Below are positions 12,078-22,700 of a stretch of DNA of 64,000 nt, piece after piece. Both the position numbers and the translations under genes were made by a program. The notes beneath the pieces were generated by a model. It had not been told where the DNA came from and made no database searches. It worked only from the letters and a program-made list of their open reading frames with translations. The stretch's first letter is position 1; every line of letters begins with the position of its first letter. Origin of the DNA: Neoscytalidium dimidiatum (Eukaryota > Ascomycota > Dothideomycetes > Botryosphaeriales > Botryosphaeriaceae). The stretch spans positions 2,418,001 to 2,482,000 of the forward strand of contig CM074697.1 of assembly GCA_037367355.1 (NCBI GenBank). Reading direction: 5' to 3'.

Positions 12078-13169
12078 ATGGCGTTCAAGCGCGTTGATGT
12101 GCACCACCACTTCGTGCCTCCGTTCTACGCTAAGGGTAAGTCAGCAACGAAACTCACTATAACCCAAAAAAAAATAAAAAAAAAATAAACAACACGATCA
12201 TCAGTCGTCGCTCACGTTGCCAAAGCCATCCAGGACGCCGGCGGGGACCCATCGGGGTGGAAAACGCCGGAATGGACGCTCGACAAGGACGTGGAGTTCA
12301 ACAACGAGGGCAACATCGCGTTCACGTTCCTCTCCATCACGGCGCCGGGGCCGTGCATCCTGCCGGTGCGCGAGCAGGCGGCCTTCTGCCGGCAGGCCAA
12401 CGAGTACGCGGCGCGGATCTGCGCGGAGGGGGGCCGCGACCGGTACGGCTTCTTCGCCACGATCCCGTCGCCGGTGGACGACGCGGCGGCGGCGCAGGCG
12501 GAGATCGCGCACGCGCTGGACGAGCTGGGCGCGGACGGCGTCACGCTGTACACGCGGTACGGGGCGGGCAACTGCTACCTCGGCCACCCGGCGCTGGGCG
12601 CGACGTGGGCGCTGCTGGACGCGCGCGCGGCCGTCGTCTTCGTGCACCCGACGCACCCGGCCGACACGGCGCTCGTGAGCCCGTCGCTGCCGCAGCCCGT
12701 CATCGACTACCCGCACGAGACCACCCGCGCCGCCGTCGACCTCATCCTCTCCGGCACGCTGCGCGCCCGGCCCCGCGTCCGCGTCATCCTGCCGCACGCG
12801 GGCGGCACGCTGCCCTTCCTCGCGCTGCGCCCGGCCGCCATGGCGCCGTACCTGCCCAGGCCCGAGCCCGATCGGTCGCCCTTCCACCATCCCATGGACG
12901 AGGAGAGCTTCCTCGAGGACGCGCGCCGCTTCTACTTCGACACGGCGCTGTCGGCGGGCGCGCCGACGCTGGACCTGCTGAAGGCGTTCGCCCGCCCCGG
13001 CCGCGTCCTGTACGGCAGCGACTACCCCTACGCGCCGACGCCGACGATCAAGCGGATGGACGGCCTGCTGGACGAGTACGGGACCGAGAGGGACCGGGAC
13101 TTCGCGCGGTCGGTCGGCGTCGGCGCGGCGCTGGAGCTGTTTCCGCGGCTGGCCGGCATCGTGGACTGA
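12078..13169 (+). CDS. 6-methylsalicylate decarboxylase-like amidohydrolase (ACMSD family)
   Basis: Predicted 340-residue metal-dependent amidohydrolase. Exon 1 is 12078-12135, then a 69-nt intron with an A-rich middle, then exon 2 12205-13169. The start is fixed by the metal-binding HHHF right after the N-terminal strand (residues 9-12). Further expected metal or active-site positions are visible: HPTHP near 166, LPHAGG near 214 and YGSDYPY with the conserved Asp near 291. This is the layout of the ACMSD/gamma-resorcylate decarboxylase group, which in fungal 6-MSA clusters (PatG, YanB) removes CO2 from 6-MSA to give m-cresol. Its presence beside a 6-MSA synthase-type PKS and two CYP619-like P450s makes that reaction the best guess. 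Confidence 0.9.
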
Positions 13170-14135
13170 GTGTGGTGGAGGGGAAGGAGTTTTTTTTTAT
13201 TGTTTTTTGCCTTATCTTATGGTCACCAGGGATTGGCGAAAGGATGATGATGATGATGATGATGGTGATTCTGGGGTCTGTAGTGGTGGTTGGCGCGAGC
13301 CTGGATCTGGCGCACCGGCTACGGAAGCTTTCCTCTGGTGCTTGAAACTATACCGCACGTTCGCACGCTAGAGGTCGTGCTTGTGTTAGACTACAGATGT
13401 TACGCTGATACATGCTGCTATAGAGCTTGCCGAATGCTGGATATTGCTTGAACTCGATGGATTGTGCTTCAAAGGACCGGAAATTATTCCGCTAAGAGGA
13501 GGTCGAGCAGACGCCAAGCTACTTCGAGATTAACTTGATTAGGCTAAGTGGCTACCAGTGCTGTTCGTGTTGAAACAGAAAATCTCCGCCTTATCTTGGA
13601 AAAAAAAAAACAATTAGTAGTGAAAGGAAGAAGAAGATGTTTATGGTAGGGGCCTTTCGATAATCAGGCAGCCCGGGCAAAGGATCAAGCTTGGACGAGC
13701 TTGAACCCTTTTCTAGCAAATCCACTTACAAGATGTGAAGTCAAGCCAAGTCAAAAAGCGTAGCCTGTCAAACCTCAAGGACAAGCCAACTTGATCTCGG
13801 ACAAACGCAAAAGGGAGTAGGGGCCGGGCCGGTCGACCTGGCTTGGCTTGCAGAGTGTGTGGAGCCTCTGGCCATCGAGTTCCAGAAAGATCCACTGCGA
13901 ACCAAGTTACGAGATTAGGCGCTCCGGGCAATTGCTGGAGTCCGTTTGCAGACTGGTCCGAGACACGTTATAACGCTTACAGCTCCCCGGCATTATCAAT
14001 CAGAAGTGAGTCTTTTTTCCCCTTTCCCCGCAATTTCCGACCGACCGACCGTCTAGCATACACTCTTTGAAACTCCTCGGGTGCATTCGGCCGAGGTACA
14101 GTTTGGAGGGTAAAAAAAAAAATTAAACCAAGCCT
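13170..14135. other. Convergent spacer with GAT microsatellite
   Basis: Spacer between the 3' ends of the decarboxylase and the large regulator. It carries a trinucleotide run (GAT)n at about 13243-13263, a T run near 13191 and an A run near 13599. No gene is recognised. Confidence 0.6.
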
Positions 14136-16698
14136 TTACGAAGAATCAGCCTCGCTCTCGCCCAGCCCAGCCGCGTCGCCCACCGACGTCCACGAGTCAG
14201 CGGACCCTTCACCCGGCTCCATGCTCGTCCACAGCGCGTCCATGGCCTCCCAATTGGCTTCCCCGCCCCGCTCCTGAAGGAAGTCCAGATTGAGCAACTC
14301 GTCAGCCACGGAGGTCAGGTTGGTCCAATCTTGCCTCGTCCAGGCGTCAGACAGGGGTCCAGCTGCGTCTCCGCCACCCGCCGCCTGCGGGCGCCATTTT
14401 GCCACGGCCCGCTCCGGCTGCGCAGGCGCGGCAGCGGCGGCAGCGGCGGCGGTGGCGGTGGCGGTTGCCGGCCGGCCCCCGCTGCGGAAGCCGCTGATGA
14501 TGGCGCTTACGTCGTCGGCTAGGCTACGCGCGATGGCGGCGACGGGGCCAGCCTCGGGCAGGATGTCACGATACATGTCGGTGACGGCGATTGCGGTTTC
14601 GATTGCCTTGCGCGCGGCGGCGGTGGAGTGGCTGGCGGGAAAGGCGTAGGCGAAGCCGAGCATGGTGAAGAGCGCGTTCTTCTGCCAGCGGAAGACGTGG
14701 TAGAGACCGTTGAGAGCCTCGGAACCTGTGAGGGTCTGGTGGATCATGTTGGTCAGCGTGATGGAGTGGTTGAGAGCTGCGGTGGCCCTGCTGTCGGAGA
14801 GCGGCGTCGAGACGTCCGAGGCGGGCGTGAAGCAGATGAAGGGCTGGTACAGGCTCATGCAGTACTGGTGGTACTGCAGCTCGAGCAGGAGCCGCTGGCG
14901 CAGGCAGTGGATGGGCACGTCGGTGCTGAGATCCAGCGGGCTGCGGTCCGTCGAGAAGGCTTGGCCGCCCCTGCGCGGCGCGCGATAGTCGTCGGGGACC
15001 TGGCTTACCCAGGCGTTCAGATCCTTCAGCTGCTTGGTGAGGAAGCGCGCGCACTCCTCACGCGCGGCGCCGTTGCCGTCCAGGTCGCCGCGGCCGGCGT
15101 CGGCGACAACGGCGTCGTACTTGGCGTAGAAGGCGCACATGATGGTGCGAACGGTGTCGACGAGGCGCAGCGTCTGGGTCTGGAAGCCGAGCCAGGCACT
15201 ACAGTTCTCGTCGAAGACGTAGTGCGGGCCCAGCGACCGCGCCAGCTCGAGCGCGTCCGACGGCAGCCGGCAGGTCGAATGCGACGGGCTGATGACGGGC
15301 GAGCGGCCAACCTCGATGCACAGCAGGGCATCCAGGCTGTAGAGGCTCCACCACGTGCGGCGGCGGAGCTCCTTCTGCGCGTCCGGCTCGCTGGACGACG
15401 GCTCGCTGGGCAGGCCGAGGATCATGGCCATCATGATGGCCTTGCCGGTCATGACCTGGGCGCGGCTGAGCAGGCCGGCTTCGTACAGGTAGACAACGCT
15501 GAAGACGCAGCACAGGACGGTCGTGATCGAGGGCGTCTCGAGGGATTCGTCGATGGCCTTCTGGCAGCGGCGATAGTACTGATAGCCGGCAAGCGTCGCA
15601 CAGCACGAAGCCGGCGGGCGGCGACCGGCGGCATCGCCGGCGTCGCCCGCATCGGTTGCTTGGTGGATGCCAAAGGCGCCCAGCTGGAGGCACAGGGCGA
15701 GCACGATGTCGACCAGCGGCGAGGCCGGGCGCGGGGCGTCGGGGGCGCGGCCGGCCCACTGGGCCTGGTACTCGCGCCTGAAGTCGGCCTCGTCGATGAT
15801 GGGGTAGCTGAAGTAGTGCGTCTGCCAGAAGAGCTGCAGGAAGTGCTCCTCCTGCACGCGTGGCAGGTAGTCGGTGCCCAGGCAGTGCGGGTGCGGATGG
15901 GCCAGACAGGGGGTGCTGTAGGCGGCGATGTCCAGCGGCGGACGGTGGCGGGCGGTGCCTAGGAAGGCGCTGAGGCGGGTGAGGAAGAAGGGCAGCGAGG
16001 TGACGCCGTAGAGCAGCTCGTTGACGCGCACGCCGTTGCGCGAGGCGGACGGGCGGCCGGAGTAGGAGCCGGAGAGCGAGGCGCGACGGGCTGTGTCAGC
16101 AGCGTCGGTGTCGGGGTCAGCATTAGCGCTGACGCTGGCGCTGGCGCTGGCGCTGCCGGGGGCGTTGGCGTTGGCGTTGGCGTTGGCGGGCGACGGGCTC
16201 TGCGATGGGCGGTCGTTCTCGTACTTTCGACCGCGCTCGAATTCGCGCACCTGGGCGCGCAGTCGCTCCACCTCCCTTGTTGTCCGGTCAGCATGATTGT
16301 ATTGTATGTATGTCCCGTCAGCTGCGCACGCGAAGCAGAGGCGGGCCGCACTTGTTGCGGGGATTAATTAGAACAGGGACGGGCGGAGGGCCAGGCGGAG
16401 CGACGGGCGGCGGGCGGGACGGACGGGGTGACGGGAGGCGGGTGTGGCGGCGCACGTACTTTGCGGCAGCGGCAATGCTGCGGAACTGGTTCGGGCCGTT
16501 GGTGGCACACTCGTGGCCGGCCTGCTGGCAGTTGGAGCACGGGCGGTGGTTGTCGCACTTGATGCGCATGAGCTTGCACCAGTCGCACGCCCGGCGGACC
16601 TGGTTGCGCTTGGGGCGGTTGGCGGCGGCGGCAGCAGCGGCGGCGGCATCTTTGTGGCGGGCAGCGTGCAGCGAAGTGCCGTGGAAGGTGGTGAACAT
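14136..16698 (-). CDS. Zn2Cys6 transcription factor with fungal-specific regulatory domain (PatL-position regulator)
   Basis: Predicted 792-residue regulator from two exons, 16698-16460 and 16275-14136, with a 184-nt intron ending in AAG after a CTGAC branch-like site. A poly-Ala stretch (about residues 18-26) precedes the Zn2Cys6 cluster with Cys at 38, 41, 48, 54, 57 and 64. The splice joins it to a short coiled coil (EVERLRAQVREFE) typical of the dimerisation region. A repetitive Ala/Asn/Ser-rich linker follows. The middle-homology domain is recognisable by RRRTWWSLYSLDALLCIEVGR and the following SPVISPSH. The C-terminus is acidic. It lies between the decarboxylase and the cupin gene and is the better candidate for the cluster activator, by analogy with PatL. 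Confidence 0.9.
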
Positions 16699-17400
16699 GG
16701 CAGATGAAGTCTGTCCAGCCCGGACACACCTCCGCAGCAGGCGTGCTTGCCTATAAGAACCGCCGCCAGGCCAGGCCTCCTCCCCATGGAGCTACGGAGA
16801 CGAGTGCGCAGCCCGTGTGCCTATACTTCTTCTATCGCCGTCGGGCCTGGGTGGGGACCGAGCGAGTCAGGCCCCGTGCGGCGCGACCGCCATCGCCTAT
16901 CGGATCCCGCAGCGCCTGTTCCCGCCATGCCAGCCCCCTTCACAACGCCCCTCCCCCTCCCCGAAAGCAGTCTATGCGGATGCGAGACGAGCGTCTTCTC
17001 TCGCGCCATCCACTGTCGCCTTATCAACAGGCCGCCTAAGCGCCTGCTGCATCTTGCAAGCATGGAACCTCCCGCCCGCTGCACGGGACATAGATGGTCC
17101 ATGTTCATGCGACCCGGCAGCTAGCGCTCGGTTTCTAAGCTTTTCCACTAGGTTCACGCTCCATCTCATCATGCAAATCACTGCCGATCTACACCCGGCC
17201 AGGCACCAAGCCTATCTTGAATCTGGAAAGGTGTGATTGCAAAGTCTAGCTAAGATCCTTCAGGCCGTGCTAAATCGAACCGAACACACGAGCTGTCTGC
17301 GTCTTCTAACCGCTGTGCGGCCGTACACTCGAGAGCTGCTGACCTGTGTCTCTTCTTTTTTTTTTTTTTTCTTTTTACTTCCGCTACCCACCCGATCGAT
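16699..17400. other. Spacer between regulator promoter and cupin gene 3' end
   Basis: Upstream region of the large regulator (transcribed leftward) and 3' flank of the cupin gene. It has a 16-17 base T run near 17355-17371 just past the cupin stop codon. Frames of 70-140 codons exist here but overlap each other and show no domain; I regard them as chance. Confidence 0.55.
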
Positions 17401-18501
17401 CTACAACTCCTCACGAGACGAGCCGTTAACCTTGCGGGCCGCCGCATCCTTGAACCTCTGTGCCGCGGCGTTCTTGTCGACCGTCGCTCTGTCCACCGCA
17501 ACTTGGTCCTCCCACGACAAGGCCTTGCTGTACGACTCGTCGACCAGGTGCCGCTGGAACCAGGAACCCTTCATCTTGGCCACCGCGTAGTCCCAGTCGG
17601 TCGTGTACTCCTTGAAGTACGGCCTGTAGCCCAGAAGCCCGCCGATCCACCGCCCGAGGACGATGGTGCCCCAGTAGGCGAAGAACTTGCGGAAAGGAAC
17701 CCACTTCGGCGGTAACGTGTAGACGTCGCCTCCGTCATGAATCTGCCAAACGCTGGCTCAGCCGTGTACGCTATACGAGCCGCCACAATAGGAAACAACA
17801 CGGATGGTGGGGGGCGGAGCTGGGAGAGGTGGACGGGTGGGGCGGCTGCAGAAGCTATACGACGGGACACGGGAGGGAAGGTTCGAGGAGAAGGGACATT
17901 ACGTACAGCCAGGTACTGGAATAGGTTCATCTTCCCGCCCTCGTGGAGCATGCAGTCATGCCAGTAGCCGTACCAGTTTTCGAAGTAGACGCGGTCGAGC
18001 TGGCGATCCATGCCGGCGTCCGAGGCCGACAGGATGACCGTCATCTCCTCCGGCGAGTCGGGATCGATGCGGAACTGGTGGATCGTGCCGGCGTTGACGG
18101 TGAACTCGCCATCAGCCGGCGTGTACTTGCGATACTCCCCCTCCACCTGGATGCCCAGGATGCCGGACTCGACGCGAAAGTACTCGGTCTGGTACTTGTG
18201 CAGGTGTGGATACGGACCCTTGGGCCTCAGCGGGCTGTCGATCAGCTTACGCAGAGTCTCGGAGCAGGGGCCCTCGACGTCGTGGCGGTATGTCTGGCGG
18301 AACTGGAAGCATCGCCCGGGTGGCGGCTCGAGGAACTCCGTCTTCAGCAGCCCGCCGAATCTGTAGCACGCAAACGCTGATCAGCAATTCTCCGCCAATG
18401 GTTTCGCCTGAGCCGAGGCCGCGTCGGACTTGCACGGACTTTGTGGTCGTGTTCTGGCCGGCAGACTCGTGATAAGGGACGAAGTGGTGAATGAGCGGCA
18501 T
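17401..18501 (-). CDS. Cupin-fold protein, PatJ-like, with C-terminal membrane segment
   Basis: Predicted 285-residue protein from exons 18501-18440, 18360-17907 and 17742-17401. Introns are 79 and 164 nt and both junctions keep frame. The first junction is chosen because it joins TTTK to FGGLLKTEF; the donor GTCCGT is weak, so the N-terminus is the least certain part. The core is a cupin barrel: [10 protein letters not shown] (about 72-81, two His and the Glu of motif 1) and GTIHQF near 117 (motif 2 His). After the barrel comes [17 protein letters not shown] (about 195-211), a possible membrane helix, and a charged tail. PatJ of the patulin cluster is a cupin protein of similar position; it has been linked to the stage after gentisyl alcohol, but its exact reaction is unsettled. 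Metal binding and an oxygenase role here are inference. Confidence 0.8.
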
Positions 18502-19788
18502 TCTGTCTTCAAATTGCAGCGGGCGCGCGTGGCTTGGCTAGTCTGGCACTGGCGAACTTGCTCGTCCACAACACGCAGATTTTATGCTGCAAGCTCTGCT
18601 CGATTTACGCCTTCTCCAGCCGGCCGTATGACACGTTGTCTTCTGTCCGTCGTACGACCATCTGGCGATACGCTGCGTCGAAGTCCTGTTCCAATCCAGA
18701 TGTTGACTCCTTTTGGCGCGTTTTGCCCAGCGCCGCAGTCGAAGAAGGCTACCACGAGAGTAAATCACGAACTCCGAGGTGACCCGCTTTGCCTTTGTCA
18801 ATGCTTTGCTAGGGTTTGTCGCATAGACGACACTATCAATTCCCCTGAAATAGACAGAGTGGGCGGCTTCGGAGTTCATGAGAAGACCTGGATGTAGCTA
18901 GTCAATCCGCCAGGCTGGGTCGTGCCCTTTTTTTTTTTTTTTTCCACGCATGTGCTGATAGTGCTGCTGCAGATGCACAGGCTTCCGGAGGTTTTCTCGG
19001 AGTTCCGTGAATGGCAAGTGCTTCCTCCATGTTGCCCGGACCCTCCAGAACTGCACCACACTAGTGTCGCGGCTGTTTCGGGAGCTTACAAAGCCGGCAG
19101 CCCGAGCGAAAGTAGGCAAACAGCTCGGATTTCAAAAGCAATAGATACTTGGCAATCATCTATGGGTGGGCCGGAAGGACACGCGGGACCGATTCTTCTA
19201 TGCTGCCGAATCAGTGTAGTGCACATTCGGCATTAATCCCTCTACATCCGCCGCGGGACGCTGTTCTAGGGACGGCACATCGAATCGAATGGCTCACCGG
19301 CTTCATGTCTTACCACATAAGCAATTGCAAACTAATATCGTAGCCTTTCATGACCTGGCAGGATAGATCATATAGGAATAATTATCGGTCAACCAAAAGA
19401 GATCTCTTTTTGTTCGCAAGGGGCGATGTAGAAACTGTTCGTTTCCGCTTACCCTGGTCCGACCTGAGTTTATTACTTATAATGCCACATGTGCCAAATA
19501 GCGACGCCGGAGGAATAAGTCTCAAGATCAACCTTTGGTCAACCCAGATCTCATAGGCAATGAGACCATCTTGCAACTGCAGCTAGCGCTCTCGGCGGGG
19601 CACAACGTAGCGAAAAGCAAACGAGAACACTTTCGCCAAAAATTCAATGATGTTCAATTTCAATACTGTAACAAGCAGGTAACCACGTCTAGAATATCTC
19701 AAACACCAATATGCCCAACCTATAGAAAGCTTTCTAAATCTCCACATTTCCCGCGAATTGGGAAACGAGCAAGCAGACACGAGCCCCT
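18502..19788. other. Intergenic region, cupin promoter and PKS 3' flank
   Basis: About 1.3 kb between two genes transcribed leftward. It includes a T run near 18928-18942. Short frames on both strands lack any known domain. I see no further gene. Confidence 0.55.
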
Positions 19789-22700
19789 TCATTTGGCGGC
19801 CAACTTCTCGGCGAACCAAGCCACGAGGTGGTTGGCCGTCGGGTGACTCCAGGTGAGCGTCGGCGGGACCTTGACCTTCAAGGCGCTCTGCAGGTTCCGG
19901 CGCAGCGTCACCGTCATGACGCTGTCGACGCCCAGGTCGGCGATGGCAGCGCGCCCGTCCACCTCGTCCGGTCCGCCAAGCATGAGCACGCCCGCGATGA
20001 TTTCCCGGATCTTGTTGTCCAGCCAGGCCTTGAGCTCGGGCCCGCCGGACGGCATTCCGCTGGCCGCATCGGCGCGAGCCTCCGCGTCCGCGGCCGCTGA
20101 GGTCGGCGACGACGACGACCCGAGCCGGCGCACGGCAATGTCCTCCAGGATCGGCACGGGCAGCGGCTCGCCCTCGTCGAAGGCCAGGCTGCGCAGGACA
20201 ACGGCGTGGTCCATGTCGTACTTGGCCACGTGCTCCCACGCCCGGAAGCCCTCCTCCACCGTGATGTCCGTGATGCCCTTGCTCTCGAGCTCGGCGTTGA
20301 TGAAGTCGGTGCTGGCCGCCATGCCGAGACCGCGCCAGCTGGTCCACTGGAAGGCGATGGCGTTGTCGCCCTGCCGGCGGCGGTGAGCGGCCAGCGCGTC
20401 GAGGAAGGCGTTGCCGGACGCGTAGCTGCTCTGGCCGGGGAAGCCGAACAGCTGGCCGCACGAGCTGAACAGGACGAACCAGTCGAGCGTGGCCGGAGGG
20501 AAGACGGCGTTGAGGGCGAGTGCGCCCGACACCTTGGGCTTGAGCACGCGCGAGAACGAGTCAGGCGTCGTGTCGAGCACGAGCTGGTCCTCCAGCGTGC
20601 CTGCCGCGTGCACGACGCCCAGCACGGGCGGGAGCGCCAGGCGGCCGAGTGCATCGTGCAGCCGGGCGGGCGCATCCGCGGCGCCAATGTCGAGCGGCAC
20701 GGCGTGCACCGTCGCGCCCGCCCGCTCCAGCTCCTGGATCCTGGCGACGGCCCGTCCGAGCGCGTCGTCCTTGGCCAGGCGCTCCCACTGCCCGCGCGGC
20801 GGCAGGCCGCGCCGAGACAGCAGCACGAGGCGGCGCGCGCCCTTCTCGACCAGCCAGCCCGCGACCTCGAGGCCCAGCGCGCCCAGGCCGCCCGTGATGA
20901 GGTAGGTGCCTTCGGGCTTGGGGAGCAGGGTGCGGGCAGCCGCCTCCTCCGGGGTGTAGAGCCGCTCGCGGGGAAGTGGCTGGAGGCGCGCTACCCGCGG
21001 CAGCCCGTCCTCCACGCGGATCACGTCCTGGTCGCGCACGTACTTCATCGCTAGCGTCGGGAGTGGCGCATCCGCGTCGTCGTTGTCGATCAGCGCGCCC
21101 CACTGGTCTGGGTGCTCGGACGCGATGATTCGGGCCAGGCCGTGGAGCGGCGCTTGCGCGAGAGCCGTTGGGCCATTGGCGGCGCCGACGGCAGAGGTGA
21201 GGACGAACACCTTGGCGTTGCTGAGCGAGTCGTTGCGCACGACATGTTTGGTTAGGGTGAGAATCTCGGAGATAAAGGCCTCGGACTTAGCCGGGACGTC
21301 CGCAAGCGAGGATACGGGGCCGGGGCAGTAGATAACGGCGGTGCTGGAAGCGATGGATGCGTTGGCGATGTCAGCTGCAGACGAGAGCTGCAGGATCTTC
21401 TTGGCCTGGGTCTTCAGCTGCTTGCCGTACCGTGCGAGAATGGTCTCGTCGTCGGAAACGAGGACGACATCTTCCCAAGACGCAGGCTTGTTGGCGAAGG
21501 TCGCGGGCACCCACGCGAGGGCGTGGACAAGGCTCTCGACGCTGCCACTCACGCCCGGCGTACCCTCGATCTCGGAGAAGCGCATCGACTGGAACTTCAC
21601 AAGGACCTGGCCGTCTTCATTACAGACACTGACGTGAACGGCGGGGGCACCACGCTCCGAGGCCTCCTCCACGTACAGGTACCCGGTCTTGGGAGGCGGC
21701 GTGCCGTACTCGGTGAAGAAGTGCACCTGCTCGATCTGCGCGGGCATCCGCAGTTTCGGATTGTCGAAGAAGATGGTCGAACCCACTGAAGTGGCTGCGT
21801 CGAGGATCGAGGCCCACGACGAGGCGTCCCACGGCAGCGCAGAGCCGGGCGGGACATCAGGGGCGACGTCGACGTGAGCGACCATCTCCTTCAGGTTGCC
21901 ATAGTGCTCTGTGACGGCCCACGGAAAGCCCATGGCGGACACGCCGACCTTGTCGAGGTAGTCGATGGAGAAGTTGGACGGCAGGACGGCGTTGATGCGC
22001 TTCTTGGCCGCCTCTATGTCGATGTGCAACGCGTGGCCAGTCTTGTCGCTGGCAGCGCTCCAGCGGCCGGTGGTGTGGGTGACCCAGGAGTGGTCCTCGG
22101 ACTCACTGCTCTGCTGCAGGCGCGAGGTGATCTTGACCGTGTCGTCGGCGACCACGACCTGGACATCGCGAGGGGCGTTGATGGCCACGGGCACGCGCAG
22201 AGTGATGTTGGACAAGGTGGCTGCCTTGGTGGCGTGGTGGAAAGTGTTGACCAAGACGGCGGCGGGCACGATCTCGGTGCCGTGCAGCGGGTGGCTGCCG
22301 GGGAACGGCTTGGTGCTGCTGTCCAGCTGCGTCGTGTACAGGACCGTGTTGGTGCCGGAGATTGGGTTTCGGAGGCCGAGAAGGGTGTGCTTGTCGACGT
22401 CGTGGGTGAGCCTGGCCGCCGCTGCTGGGGGGCCCGTCTCGACCTTCCTCCAGATGGGCTTGTGCACCCACTGCGTGCCAGGTACGCGCGGCGACCACTG
22501 GCGGCCCAGCTGCTTGCCAAAGTCCACTTCTGCGCCCTTCGCGTACAGCGCGCCCACGGCCTGCAGCACGCACACCTCGGCCGGCTTGTTGCGCCGGAGC
22601 GTGGGCAAGACCGCGAAGTCGTCGTCATCGAGCCCAGCGTCCAGGATTGTTTCGTTGATCGAGTGCGAGACGATTGGGTGGCTGGAGACCTCCAGGAACA

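Noticed and set aside
13243..13263. GAT repeat as a CRISPR-like or functional array
   Set aside because: It is a simple trinucleotide microsatellite without spacers; CRISPR is not expected in a fungal nucleus.
14628..15962. Plus-strand open frame (444 codons) opposite the large regulator
   Set aside because: Antisense to a well-supported Zn2Cys6 gene; composition is that of reverse-complement GC-rich codons and no motif is seen.
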